A stretch of 64,000 nt of DNA from an uncultured Christensenellaceae bacterium (GTDB lineage: Bacteria > Bacillota > Clostridia > Christensenellales > Pumilibacteraceae): contig CAJUKG010000002.1 of the NCBI GenBank assembly GCA_910586925.1, positions 1 to 64,000 on the forward strand, read 5' to 3'. Made by a program: the position numbers and the translations under genes. Positions 38,937 to 47,963 of the stretch are shown in pieces; positions within the stretch are counted from its first letter, which is position 1; the number at the start of each line of letters is the position of its first letter. Below the pieces are notes generated by a model. The model ran no database searches. It was not told where the DNA came from and saw only the letters and a program-made list of their open reading frames with translations.

Positions 38937-40517
38937 ATGCAAACTTACGGAATCGAAAAGTACGGGATCAAAAATCCCAAAAAGGTTGCACGCAACCTCA
39001 CGCCCGCCGTTCTTACCGAGGAGGCTCTCGCCACCGAGCCGTGCAAGCTCATGGATAAAGGCGCGCTTCTCGTCGAAACGGGTGCTTACACCGGCCGTTC
39101 GCCCAAAGACAGATTTATTGTCGACGAAAAGGGTGTTTCCGAAAAGATCGGTTGGGGCACCGAGAATAAAAAATTCCCGCTCGACAAATTCGAGCTTATC
39201 TACAAGAAAGTCGGCAAGTACCTGTCCGGCAAGAACGTGTATGTATTCGACGGCTTTGCGGGTGCGGATCCCAAGTACCGCGTCGCGGTGCGCGTGATCA
39301 ACGAGTATGCGTCCGAAAACCTGTTCATGAACAACATGCTCATTCGTCCGACCGAGGACGAACTCAAGGGCTTTGCCGAGGATTATACGCTCATCGCCGT
39401 GCCCGGGCTTAAGCTCGATCCCAAAGAGTGCGGCACGAACAGCGAAGCGGCGATACTCCTGTCGCTCAACAAGAAGATCATTCTCGTCGTCGGTTCCAAG
39501 TACGCGGGCGAAATGAAGAAATCGGTGTTCAGTCTTATGAACTACCTGTTGCCGCAGAAGGGCGTGCTCGGCATGCACTGCTCGGCGAATATGGCTCTCG
39601 ACGGCAGCGGCGATACCGCGCTGTTCTTCGGGCTTTCGGGCACCGGCAAAACGACGCTTTCCGCCGACCCCAAGCGCGGACTCATCGGCGACGACGAGCA
39701 CGGCTGGTCGGACGACGGTATTTTCAATATCGAGGGCGGTTGCTATGCGAAGTGCATCGACTTGAGCGCGGAACACGAACCCGAGATTTACGGCGCGATA
39801 AGATTCGGCTCGCTCGTCGAGAACGTTGTCGTGGACGAAGCGACCCGCACGCCCGACTATACCGACAGGAGCCTCACGGAAAATACCCGCGTTTCGTACC
39901 CGATCGACTTTATTCCCAATAAGGTAGTGCCGTCGGTAGGCAAGCACCCGAAAACGGTCATATTCCTCACCGCGGACGCGTTCGGCGTATTGCCGCCCGT
40001 CGCGAAACTCACGAAAGAGCAGGCGATGTTCTACTTCGTGTCGGGATATACGAGCAAGGTCGCAGGCACCGAGCGCGGCATTACCGATCCCGTCAGCACG
40101 TTCTCTACCTGCTTCGGCGCGCCGTTCATGCCGTTGCCGAGTTCGGTCTATGCGAAACTCCTCGGCGAAAAGATCGAAAAGCACGGGTCCAACGTGTACC
40201 TCATCAATACGGGCTGGACGGGCGGCGCGTACGGCGTGGGCAAACGCATGAGCTTGCCCGCTACCCGCGCGATAGTCACCGCCGCTCTCGACGGAACGCT
40301 CGCGAAAGTGGATTACGAAACCGAACCGTTCTTCGGGCTTGCCATTCCCAAAACCTGCCCGAACGTCGACAGCAATATTCTCAATCCGAAGAACGTGTGG
40401 GCGGATAAAGCGGAATACGACCGCCTCGCGAAAAAGCTCGCGCACGACTTCGCCGAGAATATCAAAAAGTACGATCTCGACGCGACGATCGTCAATGCGG
40501 GTCCTAAAGGCAATTAA
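38937..40517 (+). CDS. pckA: Phosphoenolpyruvate carboxykinase (ATP)
   Basis: A 526-residue enzyme interconverting oxaloacetate plus ATP with phosphoenolpyruvate, CO2 and ADP. It carries TGRSPKDRFIVDE, the kinase-1a P-loop GLSGTGKTTLSADP at about 232-245, GDDEHGWSDDGIFNIEGGCYAK, and the Arg/adenine-binding NTRVSYPIDFIPN region. The length and motifs are those of the ATP-type, not the GTP-type, enzyme. In gut anaerobes it often runs in the CO2-fixing, ATP-forming direction. It has a strong AAAGGAG site and is closed by a terminator. Confidence 0.97.
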   Translation: MQTYGIEKYGIKNPKKVARNLTPAVLTEEALATEPCKLMDKGALLVETGAYTGRSPKDRFIVDEKGVSEKIGWGTENKKFPLDKFELIYKKVGKYLSGKNVYVFDGFAGADPKYRVAVRVINEYASENLFMNNMLIRPTEDELKGFAEDYTLIAVPGLKLDPKECGTNSEAAILLSLNKKIILVVGSKYAGEMKKSVFSLMNYLLPQKGVLGMHCSANMALDGSGDTALFFGLSGTGKTTLSADPKRGLIGDDEHGWSDDGIFNIEGGCYAKCIDLSAEHEPEIYGAIRFGSLVENVVVDEATRTPDYTDRSLTENTRVSYPIDFIPNKVVPSVGKHPKTVIFLTADAFGVLPPVAKLTKEQAMFYFVSGYTSKVAGTERGITDPVSTFSTCFGAPFMPLPSSVYAKLLGEKIEKHGSNVYLINTGWTGGAYGVGKRMSLPATRAIVTAALDGTLAKVDYETEPFFGLAIPKTCPNVDSNILNPKNVWADKAEYDRLAKKLAHDFAENIKKYDLDATIVNAGPKGN

Positions 40518-40539
40518 CGATATAACAAAGAATTGATCA

Positions 40540-40573
40540 AGATCCTTCGCCGAAAACGGCGGGGGATTTTTTA
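40540..40573 (+). terminator. Terminator after pckA
   Basis: AGATCCTTCGCCG pairs with CGGCGGGGGATTT around AAAA, followed by TTTTTT. Confidence 0.85.
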
Positions 40574-40691
40574 TGGGTCCGCGCTAAATAATAAGTGTAG
40601 TGTCATATTAAGAAGCGGAAGCGAACGAGGGAGTGCCGAAGCGGCACGAGAGAAACAAAGAGATTTATACGGTTGCTTTTTATTGCAAATC

Positions 40692-40721
40692 TTGACAGTC
40701 GGCGAGCGCGTGTTGTATAAT
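40692..40721 (+). promoter_or_regulatory. malQ promoter
   Basis: TTGACA, an 18-base spacer and TATAAT. The 170 bases before it (40580-40690) hold another GAAGCGAACGAGGGAG-type repeat fragment and no gene. Confidence 0.75.
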
Positions 40722-40766
40722 TGCTATACAAGCATTGTGATATGCAAAAACTTACTTGGAGATGAC

Positions 40767-42212
40767 ATGGAAAGGAAAGCGGGAGTGCTTATGCACGTAT
40801 CGTCGCTGCCCGGCAAGTACGGGATAGGCAGTCTGGGAAAAGCGGCGTATGAGTTTGTCGATTTTTTGGCGGCGGCGGGGCTGTCGCTGTGGCAGGTCTT
40901 GCCGCTGTGCCCGACGTCGTACGGAGATTCGCCGTATCAGTCGCCGAGCGTGTTTGCGGGCAATCCGTATTTCATCGACCTCGACGCGCTCATAGACGCG
41001 GGGCTGTTGTGCCGAGGCGAGGTGCGCGAGTACAGGCTCGGCAGTGTCGATTACGCCGCACTGTACGCCGAGCGTTACGACACGCTGCGCATTGCGTTCG
41101 GACGGTTTATCGCGTCGCCGCAGGCTGGTTACGCCGAGTTCAAGGCGAAGCACGGCGGAGTATGGCTTGACGATTACGCGCTGTTTATGGCGATCAAAGA
41201 GGCGAACGGCATGCGCGCATGGGAGAGCTGGGCGGACGAGTACAAGTACCGCACCGCCGATATGAATGCATTCGCGGACGCCGCCGAGTTTTATAAATTT
41301 TTGCAGTACGAGTTTTATACGCAATGGCAGTCGCTCAAGGCATACGCCAACGGTCGCGGCGTGTCGATAATAGGCGATATGCCGATATACGTCGCGTACG
41401 ACTCGGTAGACGTGTGGAGCAATCCTCGGCAGTTCATGCTCGACGCCGACCTATCGAGAAAGACGGTTGCGGGAGTGCCGCCCGATTATTTCTCGGCAAC
41501 GGGACAGCTTTGGGGCAATCCGCTGTACGATTGGGAATATATGGCGGAGCGCGGTTACGATTGGTGGATCGCGCGAATGAGGAACGCGTTCGATATGTAC
41601 GACGTCGTGCGCATCGACCATTTCCGTGCGTTCGCCGATTACTATTCGATACCTGCGGGGCGCGACGACGCATGCGTGGGCGAGTGGCTTGCGGGACCGG
41701 GCAAAAAATTCTTCGACGCGGTGGAAGCCGCGCTCGGCAAAAAGTCGATCATCGCCGAGGACCTCGGGGAGCTGCATGACTGCGTGCGCGAGCTTGTCGC
41801 GGCGGTAGGGTTTCCCGGTATGAAAGTCTTGCAGTTTGCGTTCGACGGCAATCCGCACAACGAGTTCCTGTACACAAACTATCCCGAGAACTGCGTCGCG
41901 TACACGGGCACGCACGATAACGATACCACGCGCGGCTGGTTCGACGCGCTCGACGACAACGGCAAAGCGACAGTGCGCCGCACGATCGGGTACGAGGGGA
42001 ACGCGATGGCAAAAACGCTCGTGCAACGGCTTTTCGCGTCGAATGCCGACACCGTGATAGTGCCCATGCAGGACTTGTTGAACGCGCCGACATCGGCACG
42101 CATGAATATTCCGTCCACAACGGGCGGAAATTGGTCGTGGCGTTCGCAGGACAAGTGGACGGCTAAAGCGGCGAGCATTCGCAAACTCGTCGAAAAGACA
42201 AAGCGCATATAA
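40767..42212 (+). CDS. malQ: 4-alpha-glucanotransferase (amylomaltase)
   Basis: A 481-residue GH77 enzyme that transfers glucan segments between maltooligosaccharides. It has GVLMHVSSLPGKYGIGSLG, PLCPTSYGDSPYQSPS, the nucleophile Asp in VVRIDHFRAF at about 287-296, the acid/base Glu in IIAEDLGEL at about 332, and YTGTHDNDTTRGW. A GGAG site lies a few bases before ATG 40767. It stands alone between a promoter and a terminator, and no glycogen or maltose genes adjoin it. Confidence 0.95.
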   Translation: MERKAGVLMHVSSLPGKYGIGSLGKAAYEFVDFLAAAGLSLWQVLPLCPTSYGDSPYQSPSVFAGNPYFIDLDALIDAGLLCRGEVREYRLGSVDYAALYAERYDTLRIAFGRFIASPQAGYAEFKAKHGGVWLDDYALFMAIKEANGMRAWESWADEYKYRTADMNAFADAAEFYKFLQYEFYTQWQSLKAYANGRGVSIIGDMPIYVAYDSVDVWSNPRQFMLDADLSRKTVAGVPPDYFSATGQLWGNPLYDWEYMAERGYDWWIARMRNAFDMYDVVRIDHFRAFADYYSIPAGRDDACVGEWLAGPGKKFFDAVEAALGKKSIIAEDLGELHDCVRELVAAVGFPGMKVLQFAFDGNPHNEFLYTNYPENCVAYTGTHDNDTTRGWFDALDDNGKATVRRTIGYEGNAMAKTLVQRLFASNADTVIVPMQDLLNAPTSARMNIPSTTGGNWSWRSQDKWTAKAASIRKLVEKTKRI

Positions 42213-42236
42213 CGAATAACGGACAACAGACAAACG

Positions 42237-42277
42237 AAAACCGCCGACGGATAATATTGCCATCGGCGGGTTTTTAT
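42237..42277 (+). terminator. Terminator after malQ
   Basis: AAAACCGCCGACGG pairs with CCATCGGCGGGTTTTT around ATAATATTG; it also fits the convergent gene's end from the other side. Confidence 0.85.
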
Positions 42278-42294
42278 TGAATCGTATCTGTAAT

Positions 42295-42330
42295 TATTAG
42301 TTAGTAAATCAATAATTGTTAATTATAAAT
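42295..42330. repeat. AT-rich extragenic repeat, inverted copy
   Basis: TTATTAGTTAGTAAATCAAT followed by AATTGTTAATTATAA is the reverse-oriented relative of the copies at 29261, 37499 and 49228. Its last bases overlap the stop codon of the acidic zinc-ribbon gene. Confidence 0.5.
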
Positions 42331-42832
42331 CGTCGTCCTCTTCCTCGTCTTCGTCGTCCGCCATGAAGTCGTTGGGATCGACGTCGAAGTCGAAGTCGTC
42401 GGGTTCGTCGGATACCGTTTCGATTTCTTCCTCCTCTTCTTCCTCCTCCTCGTCCTCTGCGAATATCTCCTGCATGCCGTCGGGAATATCGTTTTCTTCC
42501 TCGTCGTCGAAAGGCTCCCAGCTGTTGGGGTTGTCGTCATCCTCGGAGTCGCTCACTTCCTGCGATTCCTTTTCTTTCGCTTCGCGTTCCTTTTTACATT
42601 CGAAACAGATTTCTTCGTCGTCGCCGAGCGGGTTGATATGGCAAACGGGGCAGAGGCGGTTTTCCTGCTCGTCGTCATCCTCGGGCAAGAGTATGGACGG
42701 GTCGCCTATGCCGAGTTCGGCTTTGCATACCGCGCAGAGCTTTTCGCGCTTGTCGATATAGTTGATTTCGCAGCGCGGGCAGAGCATGTAGACGGGACGT
42801 TCGGTTTGTGTGGTTTTTTCGGGTTTTTTCAT
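42323..42832 (-). CDS. Zinc-ribbon protein with a long acidic tail
   Basis: A 169-residue protein starting MKKPEKTTQTERP after an ACGGAG site. Two zinc ribbons follow: CPRCEINYIDKREKLCAVC at about 17-35 and CPVCHINPLGDDEEICFEC at about 58-76. A Lys/Glu helix (KKEREAKEKE) leads to about 90 residues that are mostly Asp/Glu, with a run of ten Glu at about 129-138. This looks like a protein-interaction or charge-screening tail attached to two nucleic-acid-like zinc modules. Similar two-ribbon acidic proteins occur in Clostridia without known function. It runs opposite to malQ and veg. Confidence 0.65.
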   Translation of the reverse strand: MKKPEKTTQTERPVYMLCPRCEINYIDKREKLCAVCKAELGIGDPSILLPEDDDEQENRLCPVCHINPLGDDEEICFECKKEREAKEKESQEVSDSEDDDNPNSWEPFDDEEENDIPDGMQEIFAEDEEEEEEEEEIETVSDEPDDFDFDVDPNDFMADDEDEEEDDDL

Positions 42833-42990
42833 CACGAATCTCCGTAGAATTACCTGTAAATGTGCCCATATTATATGCGTTTTGGCGGCATTTGTAAACT
42901 GTTTTGATACGGTTTTCGCAAATTTATTAAAAATTTTTTTCACATGTTTGTTTTGGCGAGCGAACGGCTATAATTCAATCGGAGGAAGTT

Positions 42991-43221
42991 ATGCGAAAAT
43001 ACGCTGTAGGTATGGAAGAAGTCAAACGAAAAATCGGCGAACTGCGCGGCAAAAACCTGTCCGTCGCCGTCAACCGCGGCAGAAACAAGGTGACGCACAT
43101 GACGGGCGAGATAGTGGATATGTTCCCGTCGGTGTTCACTTTTCGCGCCGTTGCGGGCGATCTGCTGTCGTTCTCGTACTCCGACGTGATTTGCGGCGAG
43201 GTCAAGCTGAAACGCGCTTGA
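42991..43221 (+). CDS. veg: Veg family protein
   Basis: A 76-residue protein of the Veg (DUF1021) family: VEEVKRKIGELRGKNLSVAV-like N-terminal helix, NRGRNKVTHMTGEIVDMFPSVFTF, and a closing SYSDVICGEVKLK. The family keeps a basic loop followed by a Y-P-S-V-F-like strand, which is seen here. In Bacillus, veg is strongly transcribed, lies close to rsmA and influences biofilm formation. Here it is about 4 kb from rsmA. An excellent GGAGGAAG site precedes the ATG. Confidence 0.85.
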   Translation: MRKYAVGMEEVKRKIGELRGKNLSVAVNRGRNKVTHMTGEIVDMFPSVFTFRAVAGDLLSFSYSDVICGEVKLKRA

Positions 43222-43259
43222 TATTCGCCGCGTCGCCGCTATCGAATATCACAACGAAT

Positions 43260-43285
43260 AAGCGAGGCTTCGGCTTCGCTTTTTC
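43260..43285 (+). terminator. Terminator after veg
   Basis: AAGCGAGGC pairs with GCTTCGCTT (one G-T pair) around TTCG, followed by a T-run. Confidence 0.8.
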
Positions 43286-43302
43286 GATCGTGAAAATATG
43301 AC

Positions 43303-43331
43303 TTGCATTTACCGAATTTTCGTGATATAAT
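43303..43331 (+). promoter_or_regulatory. Promoter of the BspA-like lipoprotein
   Basis: TTGCAT, a 17-base spacer and TATAAT, about 29 bases before the start codon. Confidence 0.7.
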
Positions 43332-43359
43332 ATATAAAACGTAAAGGGAGGCGCAGGGC

Positions 43360-46300
43360 ATGAAAAAACGTTTGACCGATTTGATCTCGATAATAGCGGT
43401 CTTGCTTTGCGCGCTCGCGCTTTACGCATGCGCAAACAACAACGAGCCGCCGCACGTCCATGCCTACGGCGCGTGGACGAGCAACGACGAATATACGCAT
43501 ACGCGCGTGTGCGACTGCGGCAGCGTCGCGACCGAAAACCATGTATTTTCGGGCGATGAGTGCGCGCTGTGCGGTTTCGTAAAAGCCTCGGAAACTCCCG
43601 ATCCCCCCGACAATCCGAATCCGCCCGATCCCCCCGACGATCCCGATCCGCCCGATCCGCCCGACGACGAGAAACTCGATTACGATATGAGCGGAGTAAC
43701 TTTCGAAAACGCCGAATACGATTACGACGGCAGGGAGCACGTGCTCGAAATAACGGGCGCGCTTCCCGACGGCGTTACCGTAAGCTATACCGAAAACGCA
43801 CTCACGAACGCAGGGGAACTCCTTGTCACGGCGAGTTTTTCGGGCGACGAAAATCATAACGATATACCCGAAATGACGGCGACGCTCACGGTAAACAAAA
43901 TCGACTATGACATGACGGGGATAACGTTTGACGGCATGACGTGCGATTACGACGGCACGGCGAAACGCCTCGAAATAGCGGGCGAACTTCCCGACGGCGT
44001 TACGGTAAGCTATACCGAAAACGCACTCACGAACGCAGGGGAACTCCTTGTCACGGCGAGTTTTTCGGGTGACGAAAACCACAACGGCATACCCGAAATG
44101 ACGGCGACGCTCACGGTAAACAAGATCGACTATGACATGGCGGGGATAGTTTTCGACGGCATGACGTGCGATTACGACGGCGGGGTAAAACGGCTCGAAA
44201 TAGCGGGTGAACTTCCCGACGGCGTGACGGTTACATACGATAATAACGACAAAGTAAACGCGGGAACGTACACCGTTACGGCGAGTTTTTCGGGTGACGA
44301 AAATCATAACGGCATACCCGAAATGACGGCGACGCTCACGGTAAACAAAATCGACTACGACATGAGCGGAGTGACGTTCGAGGACGCTACATACAGCTAT
44401 GACGGCATTGCCAAGATCCTCGAAGTCACGGGCACGCTTCCGAACGGACTGAAAATCGTTTATTCGCCGAACCTGCTTTTGGGCGAGGGCGAGCTGACCG
44501 TCACCGCCGCGTTCGTTGCCGACGGCAATCATAACGCGGTCGCACCCATGATCGCCACGCTTAAAGTAGTGAGGGACGGCAAGTATCACGACGCCGTGTT
44601 TTTGCTGTCCGATAACAAAGCGGTGTTGCGCGTCGTCAAGCACGGCGAGGGTGTGACGGACATTCCCGACGTGCCGAATAAAGACGGTTACACCGCGGTG
44701 TGGAACGCCGAGCTTTCTGCTGTCACGGAGGATATAACCGTGAAACCTGCCTACACGCCGATCGTGTACACCGTCACTTATGAGTGCGGCGTCGGCGCGA
44801 ACAGTCCCGAAAACCCCGTGGAGTACACCGTCGAGTCGCCGATCATATCGCTAAAAGACGCGACATATAAAGTCGGTTATGATTTCGACGGGTGGTATAC
44901 GACGAACGACTTTCAAGTCGGCTCGAAAGTCGATTCGATAGAAACGGGAACGATAGGGAATATCACGCTGTATGCGAAGTTCGCGCCCGAAAAGTATACC
45001 GTAATGTATATCTATGCGGACAGAATAGTCAAAGCGGAAACCGTCGAGTACGGCGCGGAGTACACTTTCCTCGATCACGCGCCGCTTCCCGATTATGAGG
45101 TCATGGAGTGGACTGACGAGAACGGAAACAAGTACGCGCCCGGCGCGACGACGGAATATACGTACTTGCAAGGCATGACGCTCTCGGGCAAAGCGGCATA
45201 CGCGGGGAGCGATTTCGAGTGCGGGGTTGCGGACGGCACCGCTACGATCACGAAATACGTCGGCACCGCGACGGACGTCGTCATTCCCGAATACATAAAA
45301 CACGAAGCCGCATATTATACCGTTACGGCTATAGGCGACAGGGCGTTTGGTTATAATGATATTGTCGAGAGTGTAATTATATCTAAAAGTGTCACAAGTA
45401 TAGGAAACAACGGTTTCTATTATTGTTCTGCGCTTAAAAATATAAATATTCCGAACAGCGTTACAAGCATAGGGAATCTTGCGTTTTTTGCGTGTGCGAG
45501 TCTTACAAGCATCATAATACCAAGTAGTGTTGTAAGTATAGGGAGCCGGTTGTTTTTTAATTGCGCGGCACTTGAAAGCGTAAAAATCGAAGGTAATCTG
45601 AAAAGTATAGATAAATATACGTTTTGGCAGTGCTGTAACCTGTCCGATATTACACTTCCGGAAAGTTTGACGAGTATAAGCGATAGTACATTTTATATGT
45701 GCGACAGTCTTGTAAACATAACAATACCGAGCGGTGTGTCAAGCATTGGCAGTAAAGCGTTTTACAGATGTATCGGGCTTGAGAGCATTGCGATACCCGA
45801 CAGCGTAATAAGTATAGGGTCAGACGCATTTTACGGTTGTAGCAATCTTGCGAATGTTGTTCTCGGAAGTGGAATCGAAAGAATAGACGATCAGGCGTTT
45901 TTCAGTTGTGAAAAGCTTAAGAGCATAGCGATACCGAGCAGTGTGACGTATATCGGAAAATCTGTATATGAAAACTGTTCATATATCGAAAGTATAACCG
46001 TAAATAGTGCAAATACCGTATATCACAGTGCGGGAAACTGTTTGATAGAAACCGAAACTAAAACACTTGTTGTCGGTTGTAAAAACAGCATAATTCCCGC
46101 CGACGGCAGTGTTACGGTTATCGGAAGCGATGCATTTGACGGTTGTATAGTATTAAATAACATAATTATTCCCGACAGTGTTACAACCATTGGAAGTTCC
46201 GCATTTAACGGCTGTACGAATTTAACGAATATAGTCATTCCCGACAGTGTTACAACCATTGGAAGTTCCGCATTCGCTAACTGTGAAAGCCTTGAAAATG

Positions 46301-47124
46301 TTGTTATGTCGAATAATATCGTCTTTGTCGGGTATAGATCTTTTTGTCGAACTTCTATTTCAAATATTATATTGCCCGATAGTCTCGAGACCATTGATGA
46401 CGGTGCGTTTGATTATTGCTATAAATTGACGAGCATTTATATCCCGTCAAATGTTTCACGCATAGGTGAAAGTGCTTTCGCGAATTGTTCTTTGCTTGTC
46501 GATATTACGGTTGATAGCGAAAATCCCGTTTATCACAGTGCGGGAAATTGTATAATCGAAACCGCTACAAAAACACTTGTTGCTGGCTGTAAAAACAGCG
46601 TCATTCCCGACGACGGAAGTGTTGCGGTTATCGGAGAAAGGGCATTTTACGGTAGCGGCTTGAAAAATATAATTATTCCGAGCAGTGTCAAGACTATCGG
46701 CAATTATGCGTTTGAGGCGTGTCTGGATTTGATAAATGTCGTTATTTCCGACGGTGTAACATCAATCGGTGCATGTGCGTTTGATTCGTGTCGGAGCCTG
46801 ACAAATATAGTTATTCCAAACGGCGTGACTTCGATAGGCAATTCGGCGTTTCGTGATTGCGACAGTATTGTAAGTATAGTTATTCCAAATAGCGTAACTT
46901 CGATAGGCAAATCTTTATTCGATTGGACTTACAAACTTTCCGCCGTCTACTACAAAGGCACGGCGGAGGAGTGGAGTAATATAAGTATCGGCACGGATAA
47001 CGACGAACTCGATGCGGCGACGAAATACTTCTACAGCGAAACGAATCCGTATCTCGACGATCCCGCCGATACGAACCGTTATTGGCATTATGTCGATGAC
47101 GAGATCGTCGTGTGGTCGCGGTAA
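43360..47124 (+). CDS. BspA-type leucine-rich-repeat surface lipoprotein
   Basis: A 1254-residue protein. It has a lipoprotein signal (residues 1-25, ALALYACAN). A His/Cys segment (HVHAYGAWTSNDEYTHTRVCDCG) is followed by a Pro/Asp linker. Four repeats of about 76 residues follow at about 107-407, each with D-Y/M-x-G-I/V-x-F-x-x-x-x-Y-x-Y-D-G and DENHNGIPEMTATLTVNK, of the MBG-like type. An InlB B-type repeat region (YTVTYECGVGANSPENP, DFDGWYTTNDF) sits at about 465-545. The rest, about 640-1200, is LRR_5 repeats (SIGSSAFNGCTNLTNIVIPDSV-type units of about 23 residues). Such proteins bind host or bacterial surfaces. The LRR part is clearly AT-richer than the rest of the gene. A GGGAGG site precedes the ATG. 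Confidence 0.9.
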   Translation: MKKRLTDLISIIAVLLCALALYACANNNEPPHVHAYGAWTSNDEYTHTRVCDCGSVATENHVFSGDECALCGFVKASETPDPPDNPNPPDPPDDPDPPDPPDDEKLDYDMSGVTFENAEYDYDGREHVLEITGALPDGVTVSYTENALTNAGELLVTASFSGDENHNDIPEMTATLTVNKIDYDMTGITFDGMTCDYDGTAKRLEIAGELPDGVTVSYTENALTNAGELLVTASFSGDENHNGIPEMTATLTVNKIDYDMAGIVFDGMTCDYDGGVKRLEIAGELPDGVTVTYDNNDKVNAGTYTVTASFSGDENHNGIPEMTATLTVNKIDYDMSGVTFEDATYSYDGIAKILEVTGTLPNGLKIVYSPNLLLGEGELTVTAAFVADGNHNAVAPMIATLKVVRDGKYHDAVFLLSDNKAVLRVVKHGEGVTDIPDVPNKDGYTAVWNAELSAVTEDITVKPAYTPIVYTVTYECGVGANSPENPVEYTVESPIISLKDATYKVGYDFDGWYTTNDFQVGSKVDSIETGTIGNITLYAKFAPEKYTVMYIYADRIVKAETVEYGAEYTFLDHAPLPDYEVMEWTDENGNKYAPGATTEYTYLQGMTLSGKAAYAGSDFECGVADGTATITKYVGTATDVVIPEYIKHEAAYYTVTAIGDRAFGYNDIVESVIISKSVTSIGNNGFYYCSALKNINIPNSVTSIGNLAFFACASLTSIIIPSSVVSIGSRLFFNCAALESVKIEGNLKSIDKYTFWQCCNLSDITLPESLTSISDSTFYMCDSLVNITIPSGVSSIGSKAFYRCIGLESIAIPDSVISIGSDAFYGCSNLANVVLGSGIERIDDQAFFSCEKLKSIAIPSSVTYIGKSVYENCSYIESITVNSANTVYHSAGNCLIETETKTLVVGCKNSIIPADGSVTVIGSDAFDGCIVLNNIIIPDSVTTIGSSAFNGCTNLTNIVIPDSVTTIGSSAFANCESLENVVMSNNIVFVGYRSFCRTSISNIILPDSLETIDDGAFDYCYKLTSIYIPSNVSRIGESAFANCSLLVDITVDSENPVYHSAGNCIIETATKTLVAGCKNSVIPDDGSVAVIGERAFYGSGLKNIIIPSSVKTIGNYAFEACLDLINVVISDGVTSIGACAFDSCRSLTNIVIPNGVTSIGNSAFRDCDSIVSIVIPNSVTSIGKSLFDWTYKLSAVYYKGTAEEWSNISIGTDNDELDAATKYFYSETNPYLDDPADTNRYWHYVDDEIVVWSR

Positions 47125-47151
47125 CGAAATAGCCGAATTTCATTAAACGTA

Positions 47152-47180
47152 TTGACATTGCGGCGGCGGGTTGGTATAAT
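47152..47180 (+). promoter_or_regulatory. Promoter of the two-component pair
   Basis: TTGACA, a 17-base spacer and TATAAT, 27 bases before the GTG start. Confidence 0.8.
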
Positions 47181-47207
47181 GTACGAAAACGGTATTGCGA
47201 GGGAAAA

Positions 47208-47960
47208 GTGATTAATATTGCGATAGTGGAAAATGACAAGGATCAAGCGGAGCGGCTCGAGAGCTACATTAAGCGGTTCGGAGAGGAAAACGGCGAGCAG
47301 GTAAATGTCGTGTGGTTTCGCGACGGCGTCGATTTCGTCAGCGATTATGCGGGCAACTTCGACGGCGTGTTTATGGATATAGACATGCCGCTCATGGACG
47401 GCATGACCGCCGCCGAGAAGATCCGCGAAACGGACGAAAAACTCTGCATTGTGTTCGTCACCGATCTTGCGCAGTACGCGCTTCGCGGCTATAAAGTCAA
47501 TGCGATGGACTATCTCGTCAAGCCCGTCGATTATTTCGAGCTTGCTTTGGAACTGAAAAAGATATTGCGCAGCAAGCAAATGCACGGCGACGATTTTATA
47601 TGGATCTCGGTGCCGGGCATGCGTAAGCGCGTCGCGCTGTGCGATATAGAATACGTGGATATTCTCGCGCACGATATTCACGTGCATTATGTAGAGGATG
47701 GGGCGAACGCCGAAATAGTGTACCGCGGCACGCTCAAGGACATAGAGGCGCAGTTCGCGGACAAACCGTTTTCGCGCTGTCACAACTGCTGTATAGTCAA
47801 TCTGCGCCGTGTCAGAACGATAGCGGGCGACGAGGTGCTTCTCGACGGCGGAGACAGGGTGTATATAAGCCGCAACAGGCGCAAGAAGTTTATGAACGAT
47901 CTCACGAATTACATAGCGGGTAACGGCGGATATTCCAAAAAATCGCGGGGGGGGGTATAG
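47208..47960 (+). CDS. LytTR-family response regulator
   Basis: A 250-residue regulator. The receiver domain (1-120) has the acidic pocket (VENDKDQ), the phosphoacceptor Asp in VFMDIDMPLMDG at about 55 and the conserved Lys in YLVKPVDYF. The C-terminal LytTR DNA-binding domain (about 135-245) has DFIWISVPG, IEYVDILAHDIHVHYVEDG, the family's CHNCCIVNLRRV and VYISRNRRKKF. It starts at GTG 47208 with a GAGGGA site. Its last codons run through nine consecutive Gs, which also act as the ribosome binding site of the kinase gene. Partner kinase is adjacent. LytTR regulators commonly control surface, competence or peptide-signalling genes. Confidence 0.92.
   Translation: MINIAIVENDKDQAERLESYIKRFGEENGEQVNVVWFRDGVDFVSDYAGNFDGVFMDIDMPLMDGMTAAEKIRETDEKLCIVFVTDLAQYALRGYKVNAMDYLVKPVDYFELALELKKILRSKQMHGDDFIWISVPGMRKRVALCDIEYVDILAHDIHVHYVEDGANAEIVYRGTLKDIEAQFADKPFSRCHNCCIVNLRRVRTIAGDEVLLDGGDRVYISRNRRKKFMNDLTNYIAGNGGYSKKSRGGV
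47947..47955 (+). other. Nine-G homopolymer at the regulator/kinase junction
   Basis: Nine Gs lie within the final codons of the response regulator and eight bases before the kinase ATG. A slip of one base would change the regulator's C-terminus and the spacing of the kinase's ribosome binding site. Confidence 0.7.
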
Positions 47961-47963
47961 TTT

